Shown here one piece after another: positions 26,785 to 36,056 of a stretch of DNA of 55,710 bases. Numbering within the stretch: the first letter of the stretch is position 1; the number at the start of each line of letters is the position of its first letter. Position numbers and translations under genes: made by a program. Under the pieces are notes generated by a model, which made no database searches, was not told the DNA's origin, and was given only the letters and a program-made list of their open reading frames with translations. The DNA comes from Chryseobacterium gleum (GTDB lineage Bacteria > Bacteroidota > Bacteroidia > UBA10329), in contig CAMDOM010000015.1 of assembly GCA_945903645.1 (NCBI GenBank), positions 1 through 55,710 on the forward strand. Reading direction: 5' to 3'.

Positions 26785-29700
26785 TCAAATCCGAACTCCC
26801 ATTACAATAATATCATCTACTTGTTCCAGTTTACCCATCCAGTCTTCTAATTTCAATGCCAACAGTTCACTCTGAATTTTCATGGGTTTATCTTGTAGTT
26901 CATTTAGTATATCTCTAAATCCATTCAACTTCAATTTTTTGCCATTTGGCCCACCAAATTGATCCGCAAATCCATCTGAAAATAGATAAACCACATCGCC
27001 TTTTTGTACTGAAATTTTGGTGTTAGTAAACGCTTTACTTTCCTCTCCCACGAACATACCCACCGCAAATCTATCACCTTTATAAATGGTCAGTTGTCCA
27101 TCTCTACATAGGTACATGGGATTGTAGGCACCTGCATATTGCAAAGTCATTTCCTTCATGTTAAGTGAGCAGATAGAAATGTCCATTCCATCTTTTACTG
27201 ATGACTCCTCGTAGGTCTGATGTAATGTATTAGCAATTCCTTCGTTTAAGATGTTCAAAATTTCAGAAGGTTTAGTTAGTCCCATTTGCTTCACGGCTTG
27301 GTTAAGCAAGTTATTGGCTACTATGGACATAAATCCTCCAGGAACGCCATGTCCAGTGCAATCTACCGCAGCAAATATGAAGGTGTCGCCAACATTTTCA
27401 GCAAAGAAAAAATCTCCAGTCACAAGATCTTTTGACTTAAAGAAAACGAAAAAATCATTTTGGATTGATTGATTTTTGTTCCATTCTGGAAAAATAGCGC
27501 TCTGAATGCGTTGTGCGTATTTTATACTGTCAGTAATGTCTTTAGCATATCGAGAAATTTCATCTCTACTTTCCTCAATATGTTCCTTTTGCTGCTGAAT
27601 TTCTAACGTACGTTCAGAAATAAGTGCCTCCAATGCTGTTTTGTCCGAAACCAATTTGAAGGTTCTGTAGCGAACAAAACCTGCCACACTTCCCAAAAGC
27701 AGCACAATACAAATAATGAAGAAGGGCAATGTTCTGTAAATTGGTTTTGCAATTATGAATGAGAATGAAACGGGTTCTTTGCTCCATTCACCACCATTTT
27801 TTGACGCAATTACGTTAAGTGTATATTCTCCATCCTCAAGTCGAGGGAATTGAATTTGACTATTTGAAAACTCTTCAGACCAAACTTTCGAAAAACCGAG
27901 TAATTGATATTTGTATCGGATACTTCCTGGATTTCGCAAGGAAATTCCTGATAAGTCAAATGAAATATTGTATTGATTGAAGGGTAACTCCATTCCCTCA
28001 ACCATTTCTACCGATGATTCGAAAATTCGCATTGCACTTATGCTCAGTTTTGGAGCAACCTTGCTGGCTTTATCAACTTTAGGATTATACTTTATCACAC
28101 CATGCGTAGAAGTAATCCATAGATTTCCATCTATATCCTTAAAAAGGGACGTAATCATGGTGTTTGATACAGGCGAAATGTCTTGCTGGCCAATGATGCG
28201 TGTTACTTTTAATTCTGGTGTGATTTGAGAAACTGATTTTTGATGGCTGACCCAAACGTTACCATCATCGTCCAAAACCATTTGATAGCAATAACTAGAT
28301 GAAAGTCCTTGTTCTTCTGCTATTTGAATTGCTTCACCTTTATCTAAAACCCAAATTCCAGACCCAAGTGTTGCAAACCACATCCGCCCTATATTGTCCT
28401 TCGCAATATAATTAATATCTCCGATGTACTGTGAATTACGGTCCTCAACAAAGGATATTTTTCCGTCCTTAAAATAGCAAATTTGATTTCCTTTAATGGC
28501 AATCCATATATTTCCCGATTTGTCTGTGAGGGCGTATTTCACATTGTTGTGCGGAAGCCCGTCTAATGTATTTAGCTGGTCTAACACTATGCCAGAACTG
28601 TCAAGGAAATAGAGCCCATCCTTGGTGCAAATCAATTGCGTGTCTCCATTTCTAACTATACTATTTATAGAGTTCGAAAGATTGCCATCTGGCAATAGTA
28701 TGTGCTTGAAATCAGAAGATTCAGGAGTTTTTACATATAAGCCATCGGATATTGTACCCACCCATATATTACCAGAGGTACCTTCCGAAATATCCGTTAC
28801 TGTTTGTCCACCTATATGATAATATTTGAAAGAGTTGTCACTGCTATTCGGTTTGGTTTGAAAAATCCCTTTGTCAATTCCTAACCAAACATTTGCTTGG
28901 GAGTCCTTAAAAATGCTAGTAATACTTTGGGTTTTTAGCCAATCTTCATCAAAAGGTTGTTCGAGCACGTTGTCTATCACTTGAACCAAGCCACCACCAA
29001 AAGTGGCTACCCATACTGTTCCTTCTTCATCTTCAAAAATCCCACTGATTGGATTTGAGTCAAGGGTTGGATCGGAAAACTTATGGAGAGAGTAGGCTGC
29101 GCTGTCTTTGTTTAGGAACGTTATTCTGGATAAACCATTGGTTGCCTTACCAATCCAAATTCTTCCTAATCTATCCTCAAATATGGATTGCACATTGATT
29201 ATAGTTTCTCCATCCGTTAAATTAAATTGCTCTGCATAGGCACTCGCATAATTAGGGTGGAAAAGTTTAAATACTCCATTATCTTCAGTTCCAATCCAAA
29301 GGATATTTGATGTTTTAGAATAATGAAACGCATTTATGCGAGAATTAGGGATTTGCGAAACTAAATCCAATGCAACACTCTTGTTCCCCTTAGCAAATGT
29401 GGCTTTATAAAGTCCTTCGTTTGTGCCAATCATGAAAATGCCTTCTGACAAAGGACTTATCGCATTTATCAACATTTCTTGGGCAGGAAGCTGAACCATT
29501 CCTGTGTCTTTATCGTTTATACAATATACTTTTCCGGAACGCGAAAACGCCCAAAGCACATTTTTGGAATCTGTATAAATAAACTGAATTGCTTCGTTAA
29601 TCTCCGTTGAGATTGTGGTGATAGTATTCCCTTTTTTCTTGTGAATCTTGCCATCAAACTGTCCCATCCAAAGAATGCCGTGGCCACAATGCACACTTGT

Positions 29701-29964
29701 AATGTACTCCAATGGCGTACTGTCAATAGTAAGAGGTACAAATTTGTAGCCATCAAAAAAATCGGCTCCCTGTTTGCTGGTCACTAGCAGTTTGCCCTCG
29801 GGACATTGCACCAAATCTTGTGCGAAATTGCTCGATAGTCCCTGAAATTCCTGAAAATGGCGCAATTGGTAATCCTTTTGCCCCAACGCCAAAAAATTGA
29901 CACCTGCTGTTAGGAGGATGACACCAATACTTTTAAGAAAGGCATTACGTTCCAATGGGCGCAT
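26785..29964 (-). CDS. Beta-propeller / Y_Y_Y / SpoIIE sensor phosphatase
   Basis: A 1059-aa signalling protein. An N-terminal export segment (to about residue 28) is followed by two-component-regulator-type propeller repeats (about 30-640, with many IWIGT and VWVA units), a Y_Y_Y domain (about 680-740, ending LEDGEYTLNVIASKNG), one membrane helix (about 743-765), a coiled-coil linker with ISERTLEIQQQKEHIEESRD, and a cytoplasmic PP2C-type SpoIIE phosphatase (about 835-1059). Phosphatase metal ligands are visible in SKDLVTGDFFFAE, AAVDCTGHGVPGGFMS and VYLFSDGFADQ. The likely job is to sense a periplasmic signal and dephosphorylate a partner, possibly an anti-sigma or STAS protein. The start overlaps the stop of the preceding gene. 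Confidence 0.9.
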   Translation of the reverse strand: MRPLERNAFLKSIGVILLTAGVNFLALGQKDYQLRHFQEFQGLSSNFAQDLVQCPEGKLLVTSKQGADFFDGYKFVPLTIDSTPLEYITSVHCGHGILWMGQFDGKIHKKKGNTITTISTEINEAIQFIYTDSKNVLWAFSRSGKVYCINDKDTGMVQLPAQEMLINAISPLSEGIFMIGTNEGLYKATFAKGNKSVALDLVSQIPNSRINAFHYSKTSNILWIGTEDNGVFKLFHPNYASAYAEQFNLTDGETIINVQSIFEDRLGRIWIGKATNGLSRITFLNKDSAAYSLHKFSDPTLDSNPISGIFEDEEGTVWVATFGGGLVQVIDNVLEQPFDEDWLKTQSITSIFKDSQANVWLGIDKGIFQTKPNSSDNSFKYYHIGGQTVTDISEGTSGNIWVGTISDGLYVKTPESSDFKHILLPDGNLSNSINSIVRNGDTQLICTKDGLYFLDSSGIVLDQLNTLDGLPHNNVKYALTDKSGNIWIAIKGNQICYFKDGKISFVEDRNSQYIGDINYIAKDNIGRMWFATLGSGIWVLDKGEAIQIAEEQGLSSSYCYQMVLDDDGNVWVSHQKSVSQITPELKVTRIIGQQDISPVSNTMITSLFKDIDGNLWITSTHGVIKYNPKVDKASKVAPKLSISAMRIFESSVEMVEGMELPFNQYNISFDLSGISLRNPGSIRYKYQLLGFSKVWSEEFSNSQIQFPRLEDGEYTLNVIASKNGGEWSKEPVSFSFIIAKPIYRTLPFFIICIVLLLGSVAGFVRYRTFKLVSDKTALEALISERTLEIQQQKEHIEESRDEISRYAKDITDSIKYAQRIQSAIFPEWNKNQSIQNDFFVFFKSKDLVTGDFFFAENVGDTFIFAAVDCTGHGVPGGFMSIVANNLLNQAVKQMGLTKPSEILNILNEGIANTLHQTYEESSVKDGMDISICSLNMKEMTLQYAGAYNPMYLCRDGQLTIYKGDRFAVGMFVGEESKAFTNTKISVQKGDVVYLFSDGFADQFGGPNGKKLKLNGFRDILNELQDKPMKIQSELLALKLEDWMGKLEQVDDIIVMGVRI

Positions 29965-30989
29965 TATTTTTGAAATACCTTATCGCCTTTATGGCGTTCG
30001 CCTTCGCGCAAGCGCTCTATCAGATTGATATCGTATTTGAATTTTTGAACGCCTCCTATTGGAATGGAGTAGAACGGCATAAAATCACCGTATTGATTTT
30101 TGACCGAGAAACCAACATTATTGTTTCGCTTCGATTTTTCTTTTGTCTTGGCAAATTGAATATCCAATGAGCTATTTCGCTCGGTTACTCCTATGAGATG
30201 TTTACTGGTAGCTAAATCGCTCTCATTGCTCATTTTAGCCCATTCCCCCTTTTTTTCGAAAGATACGATTCGAATAATTCCGTCATCATCCCAATCGAAA
30301 TTGTGTTGTTCGATTGAAACAACATCATTAGTCACGTAAGGATAGAGGTGGCAAATTGCGGTAGGCTCTGATGGCATCCTAAAGGTCCACTCGTAGCTAA
30401 ATGCATTGGCGCCTTCAATGGCGATATTTGAAGTAGAGCTTCGGCTAAAATAATAGCGGTACAGATTACCATCGTTACCCTCTATTCCATCTGCTACAAT
30501 CTTAAATAGATAGGCATTGAATTCCTTGATAAATTCACCTTGTTTGGGGTCGAATGGGCCAAAAGTATACCAAGCATTATCGCTTTTTTCTGTTCCATCA
30601 AACGTGCGAGAGTCAAGCAATACACCACTTTTGTAGTTTCCTAATGGGGCGGTCTGTCGGGCATCTTTGTTCGAATAGGTCTCTTTTCCACCATAGATAC
30701 TAAACTTGGTTTTTGTATCGAGTAGCCCAATTAGCTCATCATTTTCACCTCCAACATTAGGGTCAAATACACGTATATAAATGGGAGTCTTTATTGAGGC
30801 TGGAATGGAGAGAAAGAATGTTTGTGAGAAGTCGTCATCTCCAAATTCTTTTCCAGCTGCTTTTCCAAATGTTACTAAAAAGGAAATATTGCTGTCAGTA
30901 GGCGGAACAGGTTGTGCAAACATTGGAATGGCCAATGGGAGCATAAATACGGTCGAAAGTATGTGGCGTATCAGCTGGGGGTATTTCAT
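29964..30989 (-). CDS. Secreted protein of unknown family, first gene of SpoIIE operon
   Basis: A 341-aa protein with a signal peptide ending near PLAIPMFAQ. I do not recognise a domain. The body looks beta-rich with repeated aromatic strands (PIYIRVFDPNVGGENDE near the N-terminus, NAYLFKIVADGIEGNDGN mid-protein, RYYFSRSSTSN) and it ends in a basic stretch (RLREGERHKGDK). The stop codon overlaps the SpoIIE gene start (TAATG), so the two are co-translated. It may be the periplasmic ligand or a modulator of the sensor; that is inference from position. Confidence 0.72.
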   Translation of the reverse strand: MKYPQLIRHILSTVFMLPLAIPMFAQPVPPTDSNISFLVTFGKAAGKEFGDDDFSQTFFLSIPASIKTPIYIRVFDPNVGGENDELIGLLDTKTKFSIYGGKETYSNKDARQTAPLGNYKSGVLLDSRTFDGTEKSDNAWYTFGPFDPKQGEFIKEFNAYLFKIVADGIEGNDGNLYRYYFSRSSTSNIAIEGANAFSYEWTFRMPSEPTAICHLYPYVTNDVVSIEQHNFDWDDDGIIRIVSFEKKGEWAKMSNESDLATSKHLIGVTERNSSLDIQFAKTKEKSKRNNNVGFSVKNQYGDFMPFYSIPIGGVQKFKYDINLIERLREGERHKGDKVFQK

Positions 30990-30992
30990 TCA

Positions 30993-31000
30993 GAAAGTTA
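30993..31000 (-). promoter_or_regulatory. Candidate -7 element of the SpoIIE operon
   Basis: On the minus strand the bases read TAACTTTC, close to TAnnTTTG. It ends 3 bases before the start codon at 30989, which implies a leaderless or nearly leaderless transcript. Confidence 0.28.
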
Positions 31001-31015
31001 ATCTCTCAGATAAGG

Positions 31016-31036
31016 ACCTACGTGCTATACGTAGGT
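31016..31036. promoter_or_regulatory. Perfect palindrome in divergent promoter region
   Basis: ACCTACGT (31016-31023) and ACGTAGGT (31029-31036) are perfect 8-bp arms around the 5-base loop GCTAT. It lies in the 156-base gap between the SpoIIE operon and the divergent acylase operon, where a -33 element for the former would be expected. It could be an operator or an RNA hairpin. No T run follows. Confidence 0.45.
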
Positions 31037-31145
31037 TTGGGTTAGGAGTTGCGTCTTTCGGCTATTGTTTCTGAAATTATTGTGGCAATAAACCAAAGAG
31101 TTCAGATTGGGTAACTTGCGACCCGTTAGCAACAGCTGTGCCAAA

Positions 31146-33641
31146 ATGAATTTACTAAAACCAATTCTGGGAGTTTTTGGCACAATTGGAATTGTTCTGG
31201 TGCTCAATTTTAGAATAGGACAAATCCCTCCGTTAGGTAAATTCCTCAATCCATTTCATGGAGTTTGGCAAAATGCGTTAGAAGATTCTTTGGTTAGTTC
31301 TATTCCACAAGTTGTTTTGAAGAATGAAGCGAAAGTGATTTTTGATGAACGCCATGTTCCTCACATTTTTGCACAAAACGACTACGACCTTTATTTCCTG
31401 CAAGGATATTTAACCGCTCGGGACCGCCTATGGCAAATGGAGCTACAAACCCATGCTGCTGCAGGAAGATTGTCTGAAATTATTGGAGATAAAACAATTG
31501 CTTTCGATTTGGAGCAAAGGCGCATTGGAATGGTTTGGGCAGCCGAGAAAGCATTGGCAGAAGTTTGGAAAGACAGTGCAAGCAAGGCAACTATTGAAGC
31601 CTACACAGCAGGTGTGAATGCGTATATAGCATCATTAGATGAGAAGCAGTTGCCATTTGAATACAAGCTGCTCAACTACAAACCAGAGCCTTGGACACCC
31701 CTAAAATGTTCACTTCTGATTAAGCATATGGCCAAAATGTTGACAGGGTCAGAGCGAGATAAAGCCAATACAGAAGCACTCAAACTATTGGGGCCAGAAT
31801 TGTTTGGTCTTCTTTTTCCAGAGCAAAATAGGTTGGAAGACCCTATTGTTCCCAATTTCAAATTGGATTCCATTAATATTGACCAATCTCAGGCCTACCT
31901 CAATGGTGGTTCGTGGCCTACTATAAATCCGCAACCAAGCTACGTTGGGAGTAACAATTGGGCAGTTTCGGGCACGCGAACAGCATCTGGGTCGGCCATT
32001 TTGTGTAACGACCCGCATCTTCAGCTTGGAGTGCCTTCAATATGGTACGAAGTTCAATTGAACGGCCCTGGCATCAATTGCTATGGAGTTTCGCTACCAG
32101 GTGCTCCAGGAATTGTAATTGGATTTAATGAGCAAATTGCCTGGGGTGTAACCAATGCCGGTCGAGATGTAAAAGATTATTTCTCCATTGCATTCAAGGA
32201 TAAATCGCAGACGCAGTATCGTTATGGCAATCAATGGAAGAATGTTTCTAATCGAATTGAAGAGGTGAAAGTTCGAAATGGAAAATCTATTCTCGACACG
32301 GTGAAATACACCCATTATGGCCCAATTGCTTACCAGAATGACAGCACCAGCAGCTATTTGGCCCTGAGATGGACTGCACATGAAGCAAGCAACGAACTTC
32401 GAACCTTTCATGGATTGAATCGAGCTAAGGGATATGATGATTTTGAAAAGGCAATCGGGTATTTTTCCTGTCCTGGACAAAATTTTGTGTATGCCGATGT
32501 AGAAAACAACATCGCAATTTGGCAGCAAGGCGCATTTATGGATAAGCCCAATCAGCACGGAAAATTCATTTTGGATGGGGCCAATCCCGAAAACGACATA
32601 ACTACTTACATACCTCGACAGCAAAATCCGCACATGATAAATCCCGAGCGTGGATTTGTTAGTTCGGCTAACCAAGCACCTACCGATACCACCTATCCGT
32701 ATTACTATACAGGGGTGTATGAGGAATTTAGAAACCGAACCATCAACGATTATTTGCGCAAGGATTCGTTGGTCACGGTGAAATCTATGATGGTATTGCA
32801 AAATAGCAATTTCAACTTTTTAGCCAAAGAAGCCTTGCCGCTAATGATGGCAATGTTGGATTCTAACGATTTTCAAAACAAGGAGGTCGAAATGATGGCC
32901 TATCATGCGCTTCGAAATTGGGATTACAACAATGACCGAGGCATTATCTCACCTACAATCTTCGAAATTTGGTGGGATGAATTGAATAACGTGCTTTGGG
33001 ATGAATTCAATGACAAGAAGTGGGGTCAAGCCAAGTATTATCAGTATTCGTGGGAAGAATTTGATGTTACTGGAAAGGCTTATATCAACTTGAAGGATCA
33101 GCGCTTTGTGTATCCCATGCCGATGGTTACGATAAATTTGCTTCGGAATAATCCGAATTCTGATGTTTTCGACCATTATTTCACACCCAAGAAAAAAGAA
33201 ACGGCACGTGATATAATTTACGATTCATTCTATTGGATGACCATGAAGCTTTCAGACATCATCACATACAAATTCGATAAGCCCCATTGGGGGCACTATC
33301 AAGGCACGCGAATAGAACACTTGATGCGATTGGAGGCATTGAGTTCGCCAAAATTGTTTGTGGGCGGAAGCAAATACGCTCCAAATGCCACAACTGCCAC
33401 CCATGGCCCTTCGTGGCGAATGGTGGTTCAAATGGATGCCGATGGTCCGAAGGGCTATGGGGTGTTTCCCGGTGGGCAAAGCGGGAACCCTGGCAGCAAG
33501 TATTACATGTATTCCCTGATGCACTGGATAAAAGGCGAATATCATACGCTTCATTTGTTGAAAACAAAGGATTTAACCTCTGGAAAATGGAATATAGTCA
33601 CCTTCCCCAAAGCCACTGGATTAGCATTCTCGCAGCAATGA
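31146..33641 (+). CDS. Penicillin acylase family amidase
   Basis: An 831-aa Ntn hydrolase. The ATG at 31146 gives a membrane-anchor or signal segment (LLKPILGVFGTIGIVLVLNF); an upstream start at 31107 would add residues of no clear use. The precursor is normally cleaved before the nucleophilic Ser in GSNNWAVSGTRTASG; here that is Ser269 (31950-31952). DRLWQMELQTHAAAGRLSE in the alpha chain and ILCNDPHLQLGVPSIWYEV and LPGAPGIVIGFNEQIAWG in the beta chain are typical. Members hydrolyse N-acyl amides, including acyl-homoserine lactones; the substrate here is unknown. It leads an operon whose next four starts all overlap or abut the preceding stop. Confidence 0.93.
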   Translation: MNLLKPILGVFGTIGIVLVLNFRIGQIPPLGKFLNPFHGVWQNALEDSLVSSIPQVVLKNEAKVIFDERHVPHIFAQNDYDLYFLQGYLTARDRLWQMELQTHAAAGRLSEIIGDKTIAFDLEQRRIGMVWAAEKALAEVWKDSASKATIEAYTAGVNAYIASLDEKQLPFEYKLLNYKPEPWTPLKCSLLIKHMAKMLTGSERDKANTEALKLLGPELFGLLFPEQNRLEDPIVPNFKLDSINIDQSQAYLNGGSWPTINPQPSYVGSNNWAVSGTRTASGSAILCNDPHLQLGVPSIWYEVQLNGPGINCYGVSLPGAPGIVIGFNEQIAWGVTNAGRDVKDYFSIAFKDKSQTQYRYGNQWKNVSNRIEEVKVRNGKSILDTVKYTHYGPIAYQNDSTSSYLALRWTAHEASNELRTFHGLNRAKGYDDFEKAIGYFSCPGQNFVYADVENNIAIWQQGAFMDKPNQHGKFILDGANPENDITTYIPRQQNPHMINPERGFVSSANQAPTDTTYPYYYTGVYEEFRNRTINDYLRKDSLVTVKSMMVLQNSNFNFLAKEALPLMMAMLDSNDFQNKEVEMMAYHALRNWDYNNDRGIISPTIFEIWWDELNNVLWDEFNDKKWGQAKYYQYSWEEFDVTGKAYINLKDQRFVYPMPMVTINLLRNNPNSDVFDHYFTPKKKETARDIIYDSFYWMTMKLSDIITYKFDKPHWGHYQGTRIEHLMRLEALSSPKLFVGGSKYAPNATTATHGPSWRMVVQMDADGPKGYGVFPGGQSGNPGSKYYMYSLMHWIKGEYHTLHLLKTKDLTSGKWNIVTFPKATGLAFSQQ

Positions 33642-33997
33642 ATATCCTGCATCGCATCTTAATTATTGGCACAATTGCTACTTTTGGGCAGCTGTTTTTG
33701 CCGTGGTGGTGGATTATTGCGATTGTAGCTTTCGGGGTAGAATTGGTTTTCGGAAAAGGCGACAAACTGGGATTTTTCTCCGGATTTTATGGCATTGCTA
33801 TTCCGTGGATGGTATTCGCTTTTTACATCGATTATCATAACGGGTCGGTGCTTTCGCATCGGGTACTGGATTTGTTCAAGTTGCCACGATTTGGTTTTGT
33901 ACTCGTTTTAGTAACGGGATTGCTGGGCGGCATTGTTGGAGGGATTTCCTCCTTGGCGGGTAGTTGGGTTAACGCATATTTCAAACATGATAGGTAA
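33638..33997 (+). CDS. Small membrane protein, unknown function
   Basis: A 119-aa protein with an ATG at 33638 overlapping the acylase stop (ATGA). A longer open frame reaching back to 33287 lies wholly inside the acylase gene and is dismissed. Four hydrophobic segments are seen, roughly residues 4-20, 22-36, 46-63 and 85-108, the last glycine-rich (LVTGLLGGIVGGISSLAG). I do not recognise the family. It overlaps the patatin gene by 11 bases, so it is fixed between two hydrolases and may anchor or assist one of them. Confidence 0.72.
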   Translation: MNILHRILIIGTIATFGQLFLPWWWIIAIVAFGVELVFGKGDKLGFFSGFYGIAIPWMVFAFYIDYHNGSVLSHRVLDLFKLPRFGFVLVLVTGLLGGIVGGISSLAGSWVNAYFKHDR

Positions 33998-34919
33998 AGG
34001 CAAAACAGTTTCTCTAGCCCTTGGTAGTGGTGGAGCTCGTGGCTTTGCGCATATTGGAGTAATTGAAGTTCTTCAACGCGAAGGGTTCAATATTCGTAGT
34101 GTATCAGGTTCGTCCATGGGTGCTTTGGTAGGTGGTATTCATTGCGCCAATCGAATGAACGATTTCCGCGATTGGGCGCTTACACTTAATAAGCTCGAAA
34201 CCTTTCGTCTCATGGATTTTACCTTTTCGGGGCAAGGAGTAGTGAAAGGCCAAAAGGTGATGGAAACGCTTAAGGGGCTTTTGGGCGAAATACGTATCGA
34301 GGATTTTGAAAAGATGTATACAGCTGTAGCCATTGATCTAAAATCAAAAGAAGAGGTATGGCTACAAAGTGGCGATTTATATGAGGTAATTCGCGCATCA
34401 TCGGCTATACCGACTTTTGTGACGCCTTACAAGCTTAACGGACGAATTTTGGTAGATGGCGGAGTGCTCAATCCGTTACCAATTGAGCCTTTGTTGCCGA
34501 ACAAACATGATTTGCTCATTGCTGTGAATATCAATGCCGAAGACCCCTTAACTAAAGACATTGATAAATCGAATATCCCGCAAGAAAATGAGGAGCCAGA
34601 TGCCTATATGTCGCGCATGTCAAACTACATGCGGGGTTGGTTAAATATGAAAAAATCCACATCCGAAGTACAAGAAAGTACCCTTGGCTACATGGGAATT
34701 ATTAGCAAAACTTTCGATTTTATGCAAGACAGAATGTGTCTGCAAAGCATTCAAATCCATAAGCCCGATATAGTAGTTAAAGTACCGCGAAGTGTGGGTG
34801 CAACGCTCGAATTTTATCGCGCCAAAGAGATTATTGAAGAGGGACGTCAAGCGGCCGAAACTGCTATTGGTAATTGGGAACACGAGCGAAAGCTCATTGA
34901 AAAGTCAAAGATAGTATGA
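33987..34919 (+). CDS. Patatin-like phospholipase
   Basis: A 310-aa lipid acyl hydrolase with a Ser-Asp dyad. The ATG at 33987 gives the proper start (MIGKGKTVSLALGSGGARGF) with the oxyanion loop GSGGARG at residues 13-19. The nucleophile elbow GSSMG places Ser43, and the catalytic Asp is Asp157 in LVDGGVLNPLP. All motifs are intact. No signal peptide or RssA/PlpD beta-barrel is present, so the protein is probably cytoplasmic or peripheral. It overlaps the gene before it (11 bases) and the rhomboid gene after it (4 bases). Confidence 0.92.
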   Translation: MIGKGKTVSLALGSGGARGFAHIGVIEVLQREGFNIRSVSGSSMGALVGGIHCANRMNDFRDWALTLNKLETFRLMDFTFSGQGVVKGQKVMETLKGLLGEIRIEDFEKMYTAVAIDLKSKEEVWLQSGDLYEVIRASSAIPTFVTPYKLNGRILVDGGVLNPLPIEPLLPNKHDLLIAVNINAEDPLTKDIDKSNIPQENEEPDAYMSRMSNYMRGWLNMKKSTSEVQESTLGYMGIISKTFDFMQDRMCLQSIQIHKPDIVVKVPRSVGATLEFYRAKEIIEEGRQAAETAIGNWEHERKLIEKSKIV

Positions 34920-35539
34920 GCAGTACACTCGTCATTATTATAGTTACAGCTGTTGTTTCTATAAGTGCAATGCAAAATCACAACCTATTTGCTAAGCTGC
35001 AATTCAATGCCTATTTGGTGAAACACAGCAAGGAATGGTACCGCGCATTTACCCATGCGTTAGTGCATGGCGGATGGTTGCATCTTATCATAAACATGTG
35101 GGTGCTTTGGAATTTTGGCACAGGCACCGAGGCATTTTTTGAAGCCTATCGGGGTAACATGGGGCAGGTAATGTTTTTGGCCTTGTATGTAGGTGGTGTA
35201 TTGTTTGCCACCCTGCCATCTTACAGGCAACATCAAGATAATTTTAGCTACAATGCAGTGGGAGCGAGCGGTGCCGTAAGTGCCGTGCTGTTTTCTTCTA
35301 TTTACTTTATGCCTACCATGGGCATCTATGTCATGTTTATTCCTGTGGCTATTCCTGCGTTTATTATTGGACCACTTTATTTGGCCTACGAGTGGTATCA
35401 GCATAAAAACAGCACCGACAACGTGGCCCATGATGCCCATTTTTGGGGCGCTGCCTTTGGCTTTGTGTTCACAGCCATGCTAATTCCGCAGCAGTTCCCC
35501 ATGTTTATCAAAGAAATTTCTCTTACCATTGGCGTCTAG
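34916..35539 (+). CDS. Rhomboid family intramembrane serine protease
   Basis: A 207-aa membrane protein with six hydrophobic segments. The TM2-like motif FTHALVHGGWLHLIINMWVL carries the His and Asn residues expected of the family. The nucleophile is Ser118 in AVGASGAV, and the paired His is His175 in AHDAHFWGAAFGF. The last motif is HFWGAAFG where HLGGxxFG is usual, a small deviation that does not remove the His. Substrate unknown. The start overlaps the patatin stop (ATGAG). Two more rhomboids lie at 40105-41739. Confidence 0.87.
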   Translation: MSSTLVIIIVTAVVSISAMQNHNLFAKLQFNAYLVKHSKEWYRAFTHALVHGGWLHLIINMWVLWNFGTGTEAFFEAYRGNMGQVMFLALYVGGVLFATLPSYRQHQDNFSYNAVGASGAVSAVLFSSIYFMPTMGIYVMFIPVAIPAFIIGPLYLAYEWYQHKNSTDNVAHDAHFWGAAFGFVFTAMLIPQQFPMFIKEISLTIGV

Positions 35540-35573
35540 CGATGCTGTTTATGATGAAAAACAATAGGTTCCG

Positions 35574-36056
35574 ATGACCAAAGCTATATTTTTAGACCGC
35601 GATGGTGTGCTCAATCGCGAATTGGGGCGTTACGTTACCTCTACAGATGATTTTGAGGTGCTGCCCACAGTTCCAGCCGCCCTTCTTTTGGCGGCCAAGT
35701 CTGGCTATTTGCTCATCATTATTTCCAATCAAGGTGGTGTGGCAAAAGGGCTTTACACGATGGAGCAAGTGATGGAAATGCATGCGAAGCTTGAATTTGA
35801 AGCCAATAAAATGGGAGTGCATATTGCCGAAGGCTACTATTGCCCGCACCATCCCGATGTGGAGTCTTGTTTGTGTCGCAAACCACATTCACTAATGGTG
35901 CAGCAAGCCATAGACCGATTTGATATAGACCCTAAACTGTCGTTTATGATTGGCGATAAGCAGCGCGACATGGAAGCCGCAGAAGGAGCCGGAGTAAAAG
36001 GTGTGTTGATGCCCACCAATACCAATTTGTTAGACGTGGTGAAACGCATTTTATGA
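35574..36056 (+). CDS. gmhB: D-glycero-D-manno-heptose-1,7-bisphosphate phosphatase-like HAD hydrolase
   Basis: A 160-aa HAD-IIIA phosphatase. The nucleophile motif FLDRDGVLN has Asp8 and Asp10. The SNQGG motif II follows near residue 51, and a Zn-binding insert CPHHPDVESCLC has Cys90, His92, Cys99 and Cys101, the hallmark of GmhB. GDKQRDMEAA closes the active site. Known role: dephosphorylation in ADP-heptose synthesis for the LPS core. A histidinol-phosphatase-type activity is the main alternative. The end overlaps the next gene by 4 bases. Confidence 0.87.
   Translation: MTKAIFLDRDGVLNRELGRYVTSTDDFEVLPTVPAALLLAAKSGYLLIIISNQGGVAKGLYTMEQVMEMHAKLEFEANKMGVHIAEGYYCPHHPDVESCLCRKPHSLMVQQAIDRFDIDPKLSFMIGDKQRDMEAAEGAGVKGVLMPTNTNLLDVVKRIL

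Noticed and set aside
32094-32801. Open frame of 235 codons on the minus strand
   Set aside because: It is antisense within the acylase beta chain, which carries intact family motifs throughout this stretch.
33287-33637. Upstream extension of the small membrane protein gene at 33638
   Set aside because: The extension lies inside the penicillin acylase gene in another frame; the ATG overlapping the acylase stop is the better start.
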